From contig CM051455.1 in NCBI GenBank assembly GCA_028274465.1, positions 40,565,129-40,629,128 on the forward strand: DNA of 64,000 nt. The letters are read 5' to 3'. A program made the position numbers and the translations under genes. This DNA is from Plantago ovata (taxonomy: Eukaryota; Streptophyta; Magnoliopsida; Lamiales; Plantaginaceae). Under the pieces are notes generated by a model that worked only from the letters and a program-made list of their open reading frames with translations, was not told where the DNA came from and did no database searches. Shown piece by piece: positions 32,803 to 44,881 of the stretch (its first letter is position 1; each line of letters opens with the position of its first letter).

Positions 32803-35800
32803 CTAGAGAGATTCTGCAAACTGAGGGGCATCAAGATCGAGTTCTTGCCTCATGATACAGTTCATTAGCCAGTCTACGTTATATGTCCAGGTCCCTAGCT
32901 TTACAGCTAGTCGAGCCTCCTCCATGTCCTCATCACATGCTATGAAGATGGTTTTAGATGTATCAGACAATTCACTCTGGTCGCTAATGACCTAAATGTT
33001 TAATGAAAAATAGTTAATCTCTGCATATCAAACTTTGAACTGATTCTTATGAAAATAAGAACTAGATTTCTCAATAAAAAAAGGTGACATACATTTCCTC
33101 CGGCGCACTTAACAATAGCTGATAGGGTTCTTGGTGAGGGTTGGACATGAGCTGACAGCCAAATGTCAAGTCCTTTAAGAAAGGAATTGGGATTTGCCTT
33201 AGCTCTGAGAATTGCAAATTTAAGGTCCGTTCTGAACTTAGTCTTGTAGTCCTCATCATCCAAAATGAAGGGCATTTCATCTGCACAATTAGGACAGTAT
33301 GTTGTTTATAGGCTGAAAGTAAGGTTTACTGAGACTACTGGCACTGAAAGCTAAATAATTGACATACCAACAAATCTGCCTTTCTTGAAGCTCTCTTTCA
33401 ACCAACCAGGTGAAACAATCCAAGATCTGCAATATGTATTCCACAGCATGAGAACAAACAATTTATATATATAGGCATCTTCCGAATGGTACCAAAATAA
33501 TGTCCTCAGAATTCAACTTTCAGGACCAATAATAACATATCCATCTTTGTGATCACCAGTGTCATAATTATGTTAGAGTATGTATAACACCAAACTTTAG
33601 CATTGGTTATTATATATGGATGGATATCTTCAATCAAAACTCACAACATTTTCTGACTGTTCGCCTGTTCCCAATGCAAACGGGATAAGAAGAATGGATG
33701 TAGTATTTTATACAAGCAGCAAAGATAATCAGTCTACTGTCATATGTACAACATTTCTTTCTCAATTTTAGTTGGCGATATCAGAATGGAAAAAGACTGA
33801 CCCTGAACAGAGAGCGGTGCAAAAATTCAAAGTCTTTCTGGCTATCCCAGTGATAACATGTGTGCTTTCACTTCCATCACAAGTAACAACTCCACCAAGA
33901 TCCTTTATTACCTATATTACAGACAAATTAATTAAAACAACATTATAAATATGTGACAAATATTTCCAAAAACGAAATAAAGATACCTTGGCCAGATTTG
34001 ACTTCTTATTGTCATCAGCGATGTTCATCAGCATAACTCTGAAGCATTTTGAAGCCGGAGAGATAGCAACTGCACCGCAGTCCTTATCTGTTGTATTGAC
34101 TGCTATGCACCCTTCATTTGTTTCAATATTGCTTGCAGAATTTTTTAGACAAGCATTAGAGAAGTCATCATTTCCACTAGTTAACAAGTAGTTTCTGTCG
34201 GATGAATTGAGTATCCTTCCATCACTCATCCAGGCAGGATACTGAGAACCCATTTGAGAATGACTTGATTGAGTTCCCTTCACTTTTTTCGACTTCAGTG
34301 AGGTACATGAGGCTTCCCATACCCTCTTCTGCGTTCCTGGCATAGAACAAAGAGCAGGTACTTAAGTTAATCACTTCTACCTTCCATGGCCCTAGATGCA
34401 TTTACAATCCTTCAACACTGTACTGGCAAAAGATCTACATCGATATAACTTCTGCTAAATTATTGAATTGAGTTTATACATCCCCTGTTGTAAAATGACA
34501 AGTAATTTCACTTTGGCATAAGAGTTAAGATACATATAACATTCATATCATCACTTAATTTTATAATTAACTTCTTCAACAGCTGATGATTTTTATACTC
34601 CACAAAACTCCATTTATTAACAACAGTTGGAAAGTGTAGAAATTAACTGGCCACACTTTAGTATAGTATCTAACATGTCTTGGAAATCCTATGTAAGTGG
34701 AATAGCTGACATGTCTTGGAGGTCCATAGAAGGGGGGAAAATAAAAATGGAATCCTTGCATGTCTCTATTTGACGGAAGAAGCAAGGGTTTTCATATAGT
34801 AAGTTTTATCAGGCTTGTCATACTTTAAGAATAAAACTGAGTGAAGATTTGTTATCTCCAGCATCAAACTCTGAACAAGAAACTTACCACTTAATGGAAG
34901 CATGTCAGTTGCGGATTTTCCTGAATACTCTTTCCCACCAACAAGAATTACTTTATTGGGAGTTTCATGGCTCACTGCAATAGGTCTTATCTCTTCATTC
35001 TGAAGGTCCATCTCAGGAAGCTTTGTTGGCATAGCTACCAAAGCCACTGATGTGGGTGAACTGTCCTTCAGAAGATGGGATACCATCAAGGTCGAATCAC
35101 CAGGAAAGCATAGTGCCCTTCGAATATCAGCCTTGACAGGGATTCTACGAGCTTTACCTCTTTTATCCACTTTCCCAATCACCGTGAAACCCTGCACTTA
35201 TTCCAGTTAATACTTATTTATCCAAATGTATAACACATTGGTTATCTGGAAAGGATCATTATTTTCTAACAGACAGAATTATATTAAATACTAAATACTA
35301 GTACTGTAGTGTAAAAGAAGAGGATACTTTATAGTAAAGATAAGTTACATTTTACATGTAAACTGGCTAATTAAAGATGGATACTAAAAGTTCGGTTCTC
35401 TGGAAAGGTGACAAGAATGGCATAGCTTCTATAAAGCAGAATCTGCTATTAATTAATAAATGTAGTTAGCTTTGTTATTATCTATTACCAAGATCACATT
35501 CTCAGTATTTATCTTTAGTTAGTTTTCCAGTCATACACAAATAATAACCACGTTTACTATTCTGTATCAGATAGGAGTTTCATTCAGTTGAAATGAAGGA
35601 GCCAATTATACAATTTGTACCCCAATTAAAACAAACATAAAAGGTGTACCTGTTTAAGCCAAAACCCTTCAGATTCCTTGTCACCCCAGCAAAATACATT
35701 GCGTAGGCCTACATTCTGCAGCCTATTTCTAAGCTCCAAGTACATCATGCGCCCAATTCCCTGGTGTTCAATATATGTAACCATTAATTTTCCATGGGAG

Positions 35801-37751
35801 AAGGAAGATACAAAAGTTCAATAACAATAAAATATAAAGCACGCAATCAACGGTTAAATAAAAAGAAATGTAGACAGATCTCTAAATTCCCTTTGTGGTT
35901 CTATGCCACATTGTGCTGGAACAATTGAACTAAAATAACATGCATTAGTAACAAGATATGGAATGTGCATAATAGTTAAACATAGACTTGACAAAATTCT
36001 GGAACAAATAAATAAACATATGGGTGGAGAACCTTGTGTTGAAACATCGAACTAACAGCAGCAAGAGGAATTTCCGCATACTGTGTATCAGCAGGTATTA
36101 TCTGATAAGTAATTGCTCCAATGACCTATAACAAAAAAAAAAAAAAGAAAAAAGATTACTTCTTCAAAGTACTCAATAATCTCCCCATATTTTTCAATAT
36201 TAGCAGATTATAGGCCAAATTGCTAACGACACTATCAAAACCTTGTTTACAGAGATTGCAACATACCTCCCCAGGTTGTTCTTTCTTAGATTTGAGAAGC
36301 AGGGAGCAATATTTCCTAAATGATGTAAAAAGGCAAGATTAGTGACCAGAAACAAAAGGCTAATCTCTCTTGCCAAATATATTGATAGGCATATAAATTA
36401 ATGGTGCTAAGAGATCAGTCACTCAGCAGGAGTCCGGAAGGTAGAAGTACTATTCAGAATGAAAGTTTATTCATCCAGACGGACATGCTTGTACATACCC
36501 ATTACTTAGACATTTTTCAAGGAATGTTGATTCCTTGCCAGTATTAGCAGCATAATTCATTGCAGGTAGCTCTCTCACGTAAAGATTCAGCACTTCCTGC
36601 GAAAGAGCATGCAATGTGTTTTCATCAAATGGTGGATACATAAACCAGAACAGTGATATGAAATCATGTCTCTAGACACACATCACAGAGTGCATGGATG
36701 TTTATACATGCATGTGTGCACATATGAGTTTCATCCATGTGAATGAATGTGTATGTGCTCGTCTGATGCTCATAAGTAGACATTTTAAAATATTGCAGCA
36801 TAAATCATATAGTAGTACAAAATAAGACGTTCTCAAAATAAGACGTTCTCACTTCACTTCCAGTCGCATTGGGTGCAGCAATTAAGCAGCATAATTTATC
36901 ATGCAGTAACCATTATGCAGAAGAAGGGTGATCTTCACACTTGGTCACTCATGAAAACATATGTTTTATGTAAAATGTGACAAATCTGTAATCATTTTGT
37001 TATCTTAACAGACATCCTATGAAAATGAAAAGAAATAATTCCAACATGATTCAGTGAATAGATATATCGTTATTAATTCGCAGGCCTGTCATACAATAGA
37101 ACTTAACACACCCAATCAAGGGCAAACAAGAAAACTAGTACTCCATTACAAGTCTAAAACTCCATCACAATACACGAATTACATAGAGCAATTATACATC
37201 CAAGTTTACCTTGAGGAGAGCCTTGGTTTCATCATCAGAATCATTCGGATTAGCTAGCACAAAGTAATAATCACCTGCAGTAGTAATAATAAACCTTAAG
37301 GCCTAATCCATCACATCACAACAGAAACGAAAACCGAAAACAAGCTTAATCAATTAACACGAAATAGAAGCAAGTACCTCGTTCATCAGCCCTAGAAGCA
37401 CCACAATCCCCAGTTTCTTCTTCGACCACTGCCACGAGCAATTAGCACATGAACGAAAATAAAATAATAAACCTAACAGTAGAGCTGATAAATCAACACT
37501 TCAAACAGACTAATTACCAGAAATGTGAATCTTAGAGGCCTTTGATAGAGAAATTTGAAGGCTCTGTTGACATGGAGCTTCGGATACTTTGAAATTGCCT
37601 GGAAACCAATAAATACGGATTCAATTCATATTCATATACAGTATAAGATTTGAGAGCTTGTAAGTTGTAACAGTGAAGTTGAGATAGAAATCAATTTACC
37701 GATTGAGATTGGTGTGGGTGAGGGATGCGAAGCGGTTCCTCTCAACTCCAT
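32803..37751 (-). CDS. GNAT acetyltransferase-tandem BRCT domain protein
   Basis: An N-terminal GCN5-related acetyltransferase domain is followed by a linker and two C-terminal BRCT domains. BRCT pairs bind phosphoproteins at DNA breaks (family knowledge); the substrate here is unknown. Fourteen exons (plus coordinates): 37700-37751, 37518-37599, 37378-37428, 37210-37274, 36499-36596, 36267-36315, 36033-36125, 35650-35760, 34888-35191, 33987-34336, 33802-33911, 33368-33426, 33093-33280, 32803-32991. The acetyl-CoA loop is FQHKGIGRMMYLELRNRL, spanning exons 7-8. BRCT1 includes CFRVMLMNIA, LGGVVTCDGSESTHVI and SWIVSPGWLKES; BRCT2 includes GLDIWLSAHVQPS, CAGGNVISDQ and YNVDWLMNCIMRQEL. Exon 2 needs one base fewer (GGG at 37560-37562) to keep frame from MELRGTASH into SLSKASKIHIS; otherwise all phases agree, total about 599 residues. 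The start ATG at 37751 fits a normal leader. I do not know a standard symbol. Confidence 0.88.
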
Positions 37752-37981
37752 TTTTCTTCTCTGACAGAAAGAAATGTGGATGGGTGTACGGAGTTTAGCA
37801 TTTTGTAGGGCAAAAAAAGAGCGAAAAGAAATCGAAAATTTACTGAGCGGGAACTGGCGAAAAGTGACTTCGCTGCGAAGCTTTTTGCCGCTGATGAAGC
37901 TTTTTCCCCGGCAATACGTTTTCGTGTGCCGTTTCTTGTTTTACTGGGTCAGTCCAAGTGCCCCACTACTTGTGATGAACG

Positions 37982-38010
37982 TGGGCTGGCCCAAAAGTCG
38001 CAATGGCCCA
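37982..38010 (-). promoter_or_regulatory. Site II (TGGGCC/GGCCCA) elements upstream of the GNAT-BRCT gene
   Basis: Two GGCCCA words (37988-37993, 38005-38010) and a TGGGCT sit about 235-260 bp upstream of the start codon. Site II elements bind TCP factors and are common in promoters of proliferation, ribosomal and DNA-metabolism genes. The functional link is inference. Confidence 0.4.
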
Positions 38011-38039
38011 TTTGTAGATAGACCAATTCAAATAGAATT

Positions 38040-39880
38040 GTTGGATCTATGATTTATTTTTCATCTTGACTTTGGATTCGGATCGGATTGAATTTCAGAT
38101 TCTAATCAATTTTATTATGTCTAAGATCATATCTAGGCTCTAGCAGTGAAACCCTTGTGTTACATCAGATTTACACTCATGGAACCCAATCACCAAAAGT
38201 CATTCCATGAGTGGAATCCACATTTTTCACTTTTTCTTTCATTCACTTTTTTTTTCATTACTTCTTAAATTTTGTTTCTCATTTCATTGCACTATCATCA
38301 ATTAATTATGATGCCAATAATTACTTTGTGGAAATGGATGATGGTTTCTAACTTGAATCGTCCAAAGTTTGTGTCATGAATTTTGTAACTATAATTTATG
38401 CAATTGAGTTTTTTATCTCAAAGAATTTTATTTATAAATTACATGAAGTATTTTGTACTCATCATTCTTGATCATAAATTTTCATTTCGAATATAAAATT
38501 TAAATTATAAAAGAAGGTTACAATGTAAATGTTAAAATTTAAATAAAAAGGGAAATAAAATGAAATGGAAATAGGCAAACAAATGAAAATAAAGAGGGAA
38601 GGAAATGAAAGGGGAGGGAGGGAGGGGGAGGAAAAAAAGAGGACTTGGGTCTGGCTCTGATACCATATTAGAATTGGGTCATCATCCCCATAAAAGGTCT
38701 TGTAAGGGGTGACTGTTATCCAATCTTATATGTTGATTTTAGAATTATCTCTCAATCGATGTAGGATGGGGTTTAAGTGTTTAACAGGAACCAGTTTCCG
38801 TGGAACACTGATGGATGTTCTAGCGAGGTTCCACCTCTTGGAGATGGTTTAATACTCCATTAATGTTGTGCTTTCTTCATTAAAAAAAAGTCTTCAATTC
38901 AATTTTCTTAGTTATTTTTGTATTACAATTAAATTCAATTTACATTTATTAAATTTTGTTCAAGCGAAGAAAACATGACCTTAAATAATTCGAGACTTCT
39001 GCGAGATTTTATCCACAATTTTGTATTAGGTTTAAATCAGTCATCTCTAAGTAAGGGGTTCAAGTTGGTTGTATGCGGACTAACCTATGACGAGGACGAG
39101 GCGGACATTGACATTACTGGAGGCTAAAGATAAGGATCACATTCAGAGTCATAACATTTAATATCACTCAGAAACGTCATTGTTTATTGTAAGTTGATGC
39201 CGTTTCACGGTATGCGTTATGCTTTTAGTTTATTTACAGGTGAATCTTTCTCCAATATCACAAATCTAATACACTTTGCACCAGAACTGATTTAACTTTT
39301 TAACATACTCTAATATATGACTGTGAGTCTGTGACAAATCGGCAAACCATCCCTCATATGCTGCACGGGTTGGGGTTTACTGTTAAAATTTGCTTCTTCA
39401 ATACTGCAGTTAAGACGCTTTTGTTTCCTACTTCAATTTTACCTCTTATGCGTTTCTTTCTCAAGGGATGAAGGGATTAGTCCGTATGAGAAACTGTCCT
39501 CAAAATGTAACTATAGCTAGCAGTTTCTCGGATCCCAGGTCCCAAAAGTCCAATATAGAGATCATGGGTGGAGACGGAGATTGTGTCAAAATGTTGTTGG
39601 TTACCCCTCAAACGAGCCATGCTTCAGTCTGAGAATATCATTAATCAATGGAATGCAAAACACCAATAAGGTAAAACTAAAATGACATCTTTTCATTTTC
39701 TTTTCGTGAGTTCTACATATTACAATACTCCCGACACTTCAAGGTTAACTAAACGGAAAGACTATGAACAAGGCTAGATACAGACACTTGCAACCTTGTC
39801 CTGTACACAAAGTTAAGAAACAAAAGCCTGCTGCTAAGGTCTCAAAGGCGAACTAATGACCGACCAAGAGAAAAGCTGCA
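38040..39880. other. Intergenic with an LTR-element remnant
   Basis: GGCTCTGATACCA at 38653-38665 is the exact reverse complement of the tRNA-iMet primer-binding site TGGTATCAGAGCC and is followed by TATTAGAATTGGGTC. This is the usual junction of a primer-binding site with the LTR of a minus-strand element. The LTR remnant would run to the right (to about 38900). The rest shows no gene; the last part is the ERD15 3' flank. Confidence 0.5.
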
Positions 39881-39883
39881 TCT

Positions 39884-41055
39884 TTAACGTGGCTGATGGA
39901 TGAAACGGGGGCTGCACCTTGCGCTCACATGCTTTGCCGGCTTCTCCCAGTACTTCATTGGCTCCCTTGGTGACTTGACAAGGCCATTCGCCATTTTTGG
40001 ACTCTTGACAATTGCACCAACATTATTCCCATAGCCTGATATGGAAGAAACACAGAGATCATCATACAAATAGACATGACTAGAAACTGTATTTCCATGT
40101 TACCCTTGAGTTGTTTGTAACTCTTGTAACATGTGTTTTAAGGTCCAAGATATAATACCACTGGGCCATCTAAGAACCAACGCATCTTCAACTCATGAAG
40201 ACACTATCAGGCTGATTGGCATAGCTAGGCTTAGAGTTAAGCTTTTGCCAACCCCATCACTTGTAAACTAAAAACATAACCATGTTTTCATTTGGTAAGG
40301 TTAGACTACTATACTATGCTCTAACCGTCTACAAAACAAGGTGCATATATAAGACAAGCTACCGGGAGTTTCGATTGAAAGAAAGATTAAACCTATTGCA
40401 TTTGATCCACTCCAAATGTAAAAAAAGTCAAACCTACATGATCAGGCACTTGTGCTCTATAGCAGTACATAGAGTAAATTTTAGTCATGCATTAGGCTTT
40501 GAAACAGGCAGTAACCCAATCCACATCCCCAGAGCATGTACCATAGTGACATAATTTCCGTTGAACATCCATAACCAAGCCTCATGGTGACGGAAATGTA
40601 TGTCACCATAATACACCAGCCACTAACTCAGCGTCCTACAATTCTAGGAAAAATCATACAGCATAACCTAAATCCATACAGATTATTTCAAAAAATCAAA
40701 CGGATAACGAAGGTGTGGTATGAATCACAATACCATATTGAGAATTATTTCCATATTCAGCTCCAGAGAATTGAAGAAACTCCTCAAACTGCTCCTCCAT
40801 GTTCAGAATATCATCATCCACACAAAGATCAATCGAATCAGGCAACATTCCCAGCACATCATCACCTACTTCCGCATCACCAAACACATCCTCTCCTTGG
40901 TTCTGGCTGATCCAGTAGTCTCTGAACCAAGTGTTAGTAGTCACCAGGTTCCACCATTCAGGCGAGAAATCCTCCACTTGCCTAAAAACTGCGGGAATGA
41001 ACAAAGGAGCATTCGGATTGAGCGACGACCTTCCTCCAGACACCAGAGCCATCAT
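39884..41055 (-). CDS. ERD15: ERD15 (early responsive to dehydration 15)
   Basis: A small acidic PAM2-containing protein that binds the C-terminal domain of poly(A)-binding protein and modulates ABA and stress responses in plants (established for ERD15/CID1). Two coding exons: 40734-41055 and 39884-40035, phase consistent, 474 nt, 157 residues. The N-terminus [21 protein letters not shown] carries PAM2 (SxLNPxAPxFxP), followed by the ERD15 signature [25 protein letters not shown], an acidic middle ([23 protein letters not shown]), then [13 protein letters not shown] and a C-terminal [20 protein letters not shown]. An in-frame ATG further upstream (MLIFGLASS) lies in intron sequence and is not used, since ERD15 proteins start near MALVSG. 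A 5'-UTR intron (donor CCGCAAG|GTACTTC at about 41680) precedes the coding exon. Confidence 0.95.
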
Positions 41056-41800
41056 CAAACTGCTGGCCAACCCAAAAATCAACACAAAACACCTTAAATC
41101 AGTTAAACTGTTTGATAAAGCTGATCGAGGAAATAATAATCTGAGAAAACGAATTCAAAACATCAGAATCATTCATTCACCAACACTTGATACATCAATT
41201 CGATGAAATTCATTCAGCTTGGCAAGTAACTTCCAGGAATTAACAACGAACAAAAACTAGCTAGGATCTAATCAGTCAAACTGCTCTTCAGTCCAAAATC
41301 ACACCACGGAAGGATCATAATCAGCGAAACCGTTTCTTAATCGAGTTACGAATACTTCAAAAACACCAGATCATTCATTAAACAACATCTCATGAAATTT
41401 TAAAGCTCAAGTTGCAGTTCATTCAATGACTTTCGTCTAACTTCTCAAAAGACTTTCAGGAATCAGCAGCAAAAATAGCTTATCTACGACCTAATCAACT
41501 CAAAGGAATTCAAAAAGTACAGATCGGACACGCAGAAGTGATCAGATCCACTTCATATTCATAGTTCTACATCAAATCAAAGCGGTTTTAACATCTCCGA
41601 TCAAAAGCACAACAGATTACAGAGCAAATAGTTTTACGATACCGATTATCAAAAGAGAAGATGATTCCATAGAAGTACCTTGCGGGTAAACAATTTTTTC
41701 TTCGATCGGACCACAAATAGCTCGTGAAGATCAAATACTAGTAGTTGAGAAAATGTGAAATATCTAATGAACGTAAAGAGACTGGAGATAAGGGGAGGTT

Positions 41801-41807
41801 ATTTATA
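41801..41807 (-). promoter_or_regulatory. TATA box of ERD15
   Basis: On the minus strand CCCTATAAATAACC, about 100 bp upstream of the 5'-UTR donor at about 41680. Good consensus and spacing. Confidence 0.6.
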
Positions 41808-42776
41808 GGGCGGACGACACGGACCTTCAGGTTCGGTAAAACCGAGCCAAGTAGGTTTGGATTTCACCGAGCCTGCTCACTGATTGGACTTTCTAGAAAG
41901 GAGAAGACTCGCTGTTTGAAATGGTAAAGAATTGTTTGGGTTTTAGTAGTACTCGTATAGTATTACTTTATTTCAAAATCTCCATTAATTGCATTATGAT
42001 TTCTTTTGACAAATCATCTTTTTCTTTTACCATTAATTAATTAAATTGGACCTAAAATAAAGCTAAAAAATAAAGCGCAATTAAGTGCAAATTTACTGTT
42101 GTATTTTTTTTTGTAATACTTCCTCCTTTTTTACATTCAAAATTCAAAAGTAAAAGTAATGTGTAGTCATACATGAACACATCTGATTAAAGAGGAAGAT
42201 CATAAAGAATAAAGAACGGAAAAAATATACATTAATGGCTACTATTGATATTGCAATATCAAATTAAGAAAAACATTTTTTATTCTAATAATTTTCTATA
42301 TCAATGATAATGAAATTGCACTTACATATTTAGGGAGAATTACATATTAAAAATCATCACCAAATAATTTTTACATTATATAAAATAAAATTATTTTGAC
42401 ATTCTAGTGTCTCTTAATTAATCTGTAGTGTTTATAATATTCTCATTTAAATTAGACAACTAAATGAGTACAAAATTAATATTATACTAAATTCATTAAT
42501 TTTTGTTATTTTGTATCATCCAAATCAACCATTACCTCCCTGTTACAAATCAACCATTAAGTTAAAAGCACGCATCTTTTCAAAGCTAGTAAGTTAACAG
42601 CTTCTCTTCGAAATTCAAAACTCTTAAATCCTATTGATTACACAAATTAGTTTTTGTTGATTACAAGCACCATCTCCGAATTTTGAAAATTTGAAATTCC
42701 CTATATCGATTATCGCATCTATGCTTGATGGGTGGTGGTTGATGCATGTGGAAATAGAGTGGAGAGTTTGGGTTTG

Positions 42777-42960
42777 ACCGTAATGTTTGGAACGAGCAAC
42801 CTTGACCAAGTTCTTTGTGTAACCGTGATGCTTGGGACGGAGCAACATTGACCAAGCATTGTTTTGTATGATTGTGATGCTTGGAATTGTAATTTTGGTT
42901 ATTAATGATATTTGTGTTACTATAATGCTTGGACTAAGCAATGTTTGGCGACAAAGCAAT
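42777..42960. repeat. Degenerate about 47-bp tandem repeat, four copies
   Basis: Copies start near 42777, 42822, 42871 and 42918, each beginning accgtaatgtttgg / accgtgatgcttgg / attgtgatgcttgg / actataatgcttgg. The first two continue gagcaac.ttgaccaag. Confidence 0.65.
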
Positions 42961-43264
42961 AAAAATTCACGTCTGAGGATGATACTTAGTGAAAGAATGT
43001 AACTGATGCTTTTGTCATAAAATGATACGGTGACAAAGAGATACTTGGCTCCGCAATTTTTTTTTTTAATTGTTGTGATTTGATTAGCTATATGGTAACT
43101 ATAGTGGGAGTATCTTACCGAACTTAGCAAAATCGCTAATTTATACTTAACATAAAATTGATTTTTAGGCCCTGTTATGAAGATCATTCACAAAGTCATT
43201 CATGTGTTGTCAACAATTACATTTTAGTGCAATCTCAATTACATTTTAGTTCATTTGAGTTGAC

Positions 43265-43440
43265 CAGCACTTAAGACACCATCCAAAAAGGAAAAAAGAA
43301 TAAGAAAAAAGGAAGAAAAAAATTCTTTTGTTTTGTTTATTTGGAATAGTGAATTTGTGTTTACCATGAACTAAAGTGTAATTGTTCGTATCAAATGACT
43401 TATTTTGTAATTAGATCCTATAGTTTGGTACTAAAAATCA
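43265..43440. repeat. Dispersed repeat (purine-rich tract plus conserved tail), copy 2
   Basis: Purine tract (ggaaaaaagaataagaaaa), then 'tttggaatagtgaatttgtg', 'gaactaaagtgtaattgt' and 'actaaaaatcaa', in the same order as 3915-4140. Confidence 0.45.
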
Positions 43441-44850
43441 ATGGGACCTACAGTTAATTTGTCTAAGGTATATTAATTATTTTAGGCTACACTAATTTGA
43501 TATTGTACTTCAATAGTAAAACAAATACTAAACCTATCGTCCTTAAGGTAATGATCAAAATGCAATTTAATGTGAAAAATGTGCGTATTCAAATTGCAAT
43601 TTAAGGTGAAAACATTTATCTAGAGTTAATCCATTTTTGGAATCCGGAAAGGAGGTATAGGGGCGATTGAAATGTGAAAGCAAAAGTGGTGGTAACATTT
43701 CACATTGAGCTTAGCTTATCGTATAATTACTGCATGTATATATATTATGGGAAATATATCAAAAAGTCTTAATAGTAAATGGTAATGTCCTAAAAAAATG
43801 AGAAAAACACCCATAGAAATCTTAAGTGGCGAACGATGTGCGTTATTGATAATATCTAAAAATTCTAAACCATTGAAGTATATTACTCGGTTGGATTCTA
43901 TACGTATTCCATTTTTGTCCGTTTCTTTAGATTCGGTACGTTTTTAATTTTGACAAATCTTTATCTCACAATTTTATTGTGGGTCCTGCCACTAAACCAA
44001 CACACTATAATCATTATATAAACCTCCTAAAATTACGATCCAAAAGCAAATGTATAGAAAAAAAAAAAACAGATGAGTACAAAAGATAGGGCTAAACATA
44101 TATAAACCATTCCATAAGGTAAATAATTTTTTGAATGATCAAGTGTTACATTTATTTATTATTGGACGGAGGAAGTATGTCTTTTTTTATAAGAACATAT
44201 CATGGTTATTTTTAAAATTATGTATAATACGTCGTACAACTTTAGGTTAAACAGTAAAAATTTAAGAATAGAATAAATAACACATGTACGCACCAGATTG
44301 AAATTGAATAAACAAGATCAACGGATTAAAATTGATTGGTAGGTCAATCAATAAGGTAATCAACCGGCTTATTATATTAAAATTTTAAATTTAAATTATT
44401 GCAATAGTAATTTGACTACATAAAATAAGTACAAGAGTAGCCATACACTGATACGCACGCCAAAAGCGAACAGTCGTACAATACGCTGTTAAACTTGCAC
44501 CACGCCAGGCAGTGACCGGCTACACCGGTGAATAAAGGATAAGCTCGGATATGTACAGGTGTTGGAAACTTAGTCGAACCGTGGGTTGGAGGGACCCACC
44601 AACCTGGCGTCATATGCATGTGAAAATCGTAGAAATTCTGGTACTTGTCGTGTAGTTGATAAGATTATCTGACGGTCCAGGATTAAAGAACTGATTGATT
44701 GTTTCATTGTGACGATTGGGTTGTTGGGACCCGTGTGGGTCCGTGTGATGAGCTGAAATGAGTCATGAAATTATTGTTTGAGAGCACATGGTTTGGTTTG
44801 GTCGGTAGAGGACCTATCCTCAATTTTATTAATTATTGTCAATTTAAAGT

Positions 44851-44881
44851 TGATATGATATGATATGATATGATATGATAT
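44851..44881. repeat. (TGATA)n pentanucleotide microsatellite
   Basis: About six TGATA units in direct succession. Confidence 0.9.

Noticed and set aside
41056..41085. Upstream ERD15 start (MLIFGLASS)
   Set aside because: Lies in the 5'-UTR intron; ERD15 proteins begin at MALVSG and the sequence there has a normal splice acceptor.
42624..43187. 187-codon minus-strand ORF
   Set aside because: Covers a degenerate 47-bp tandem repeat and has no recognisable domain.
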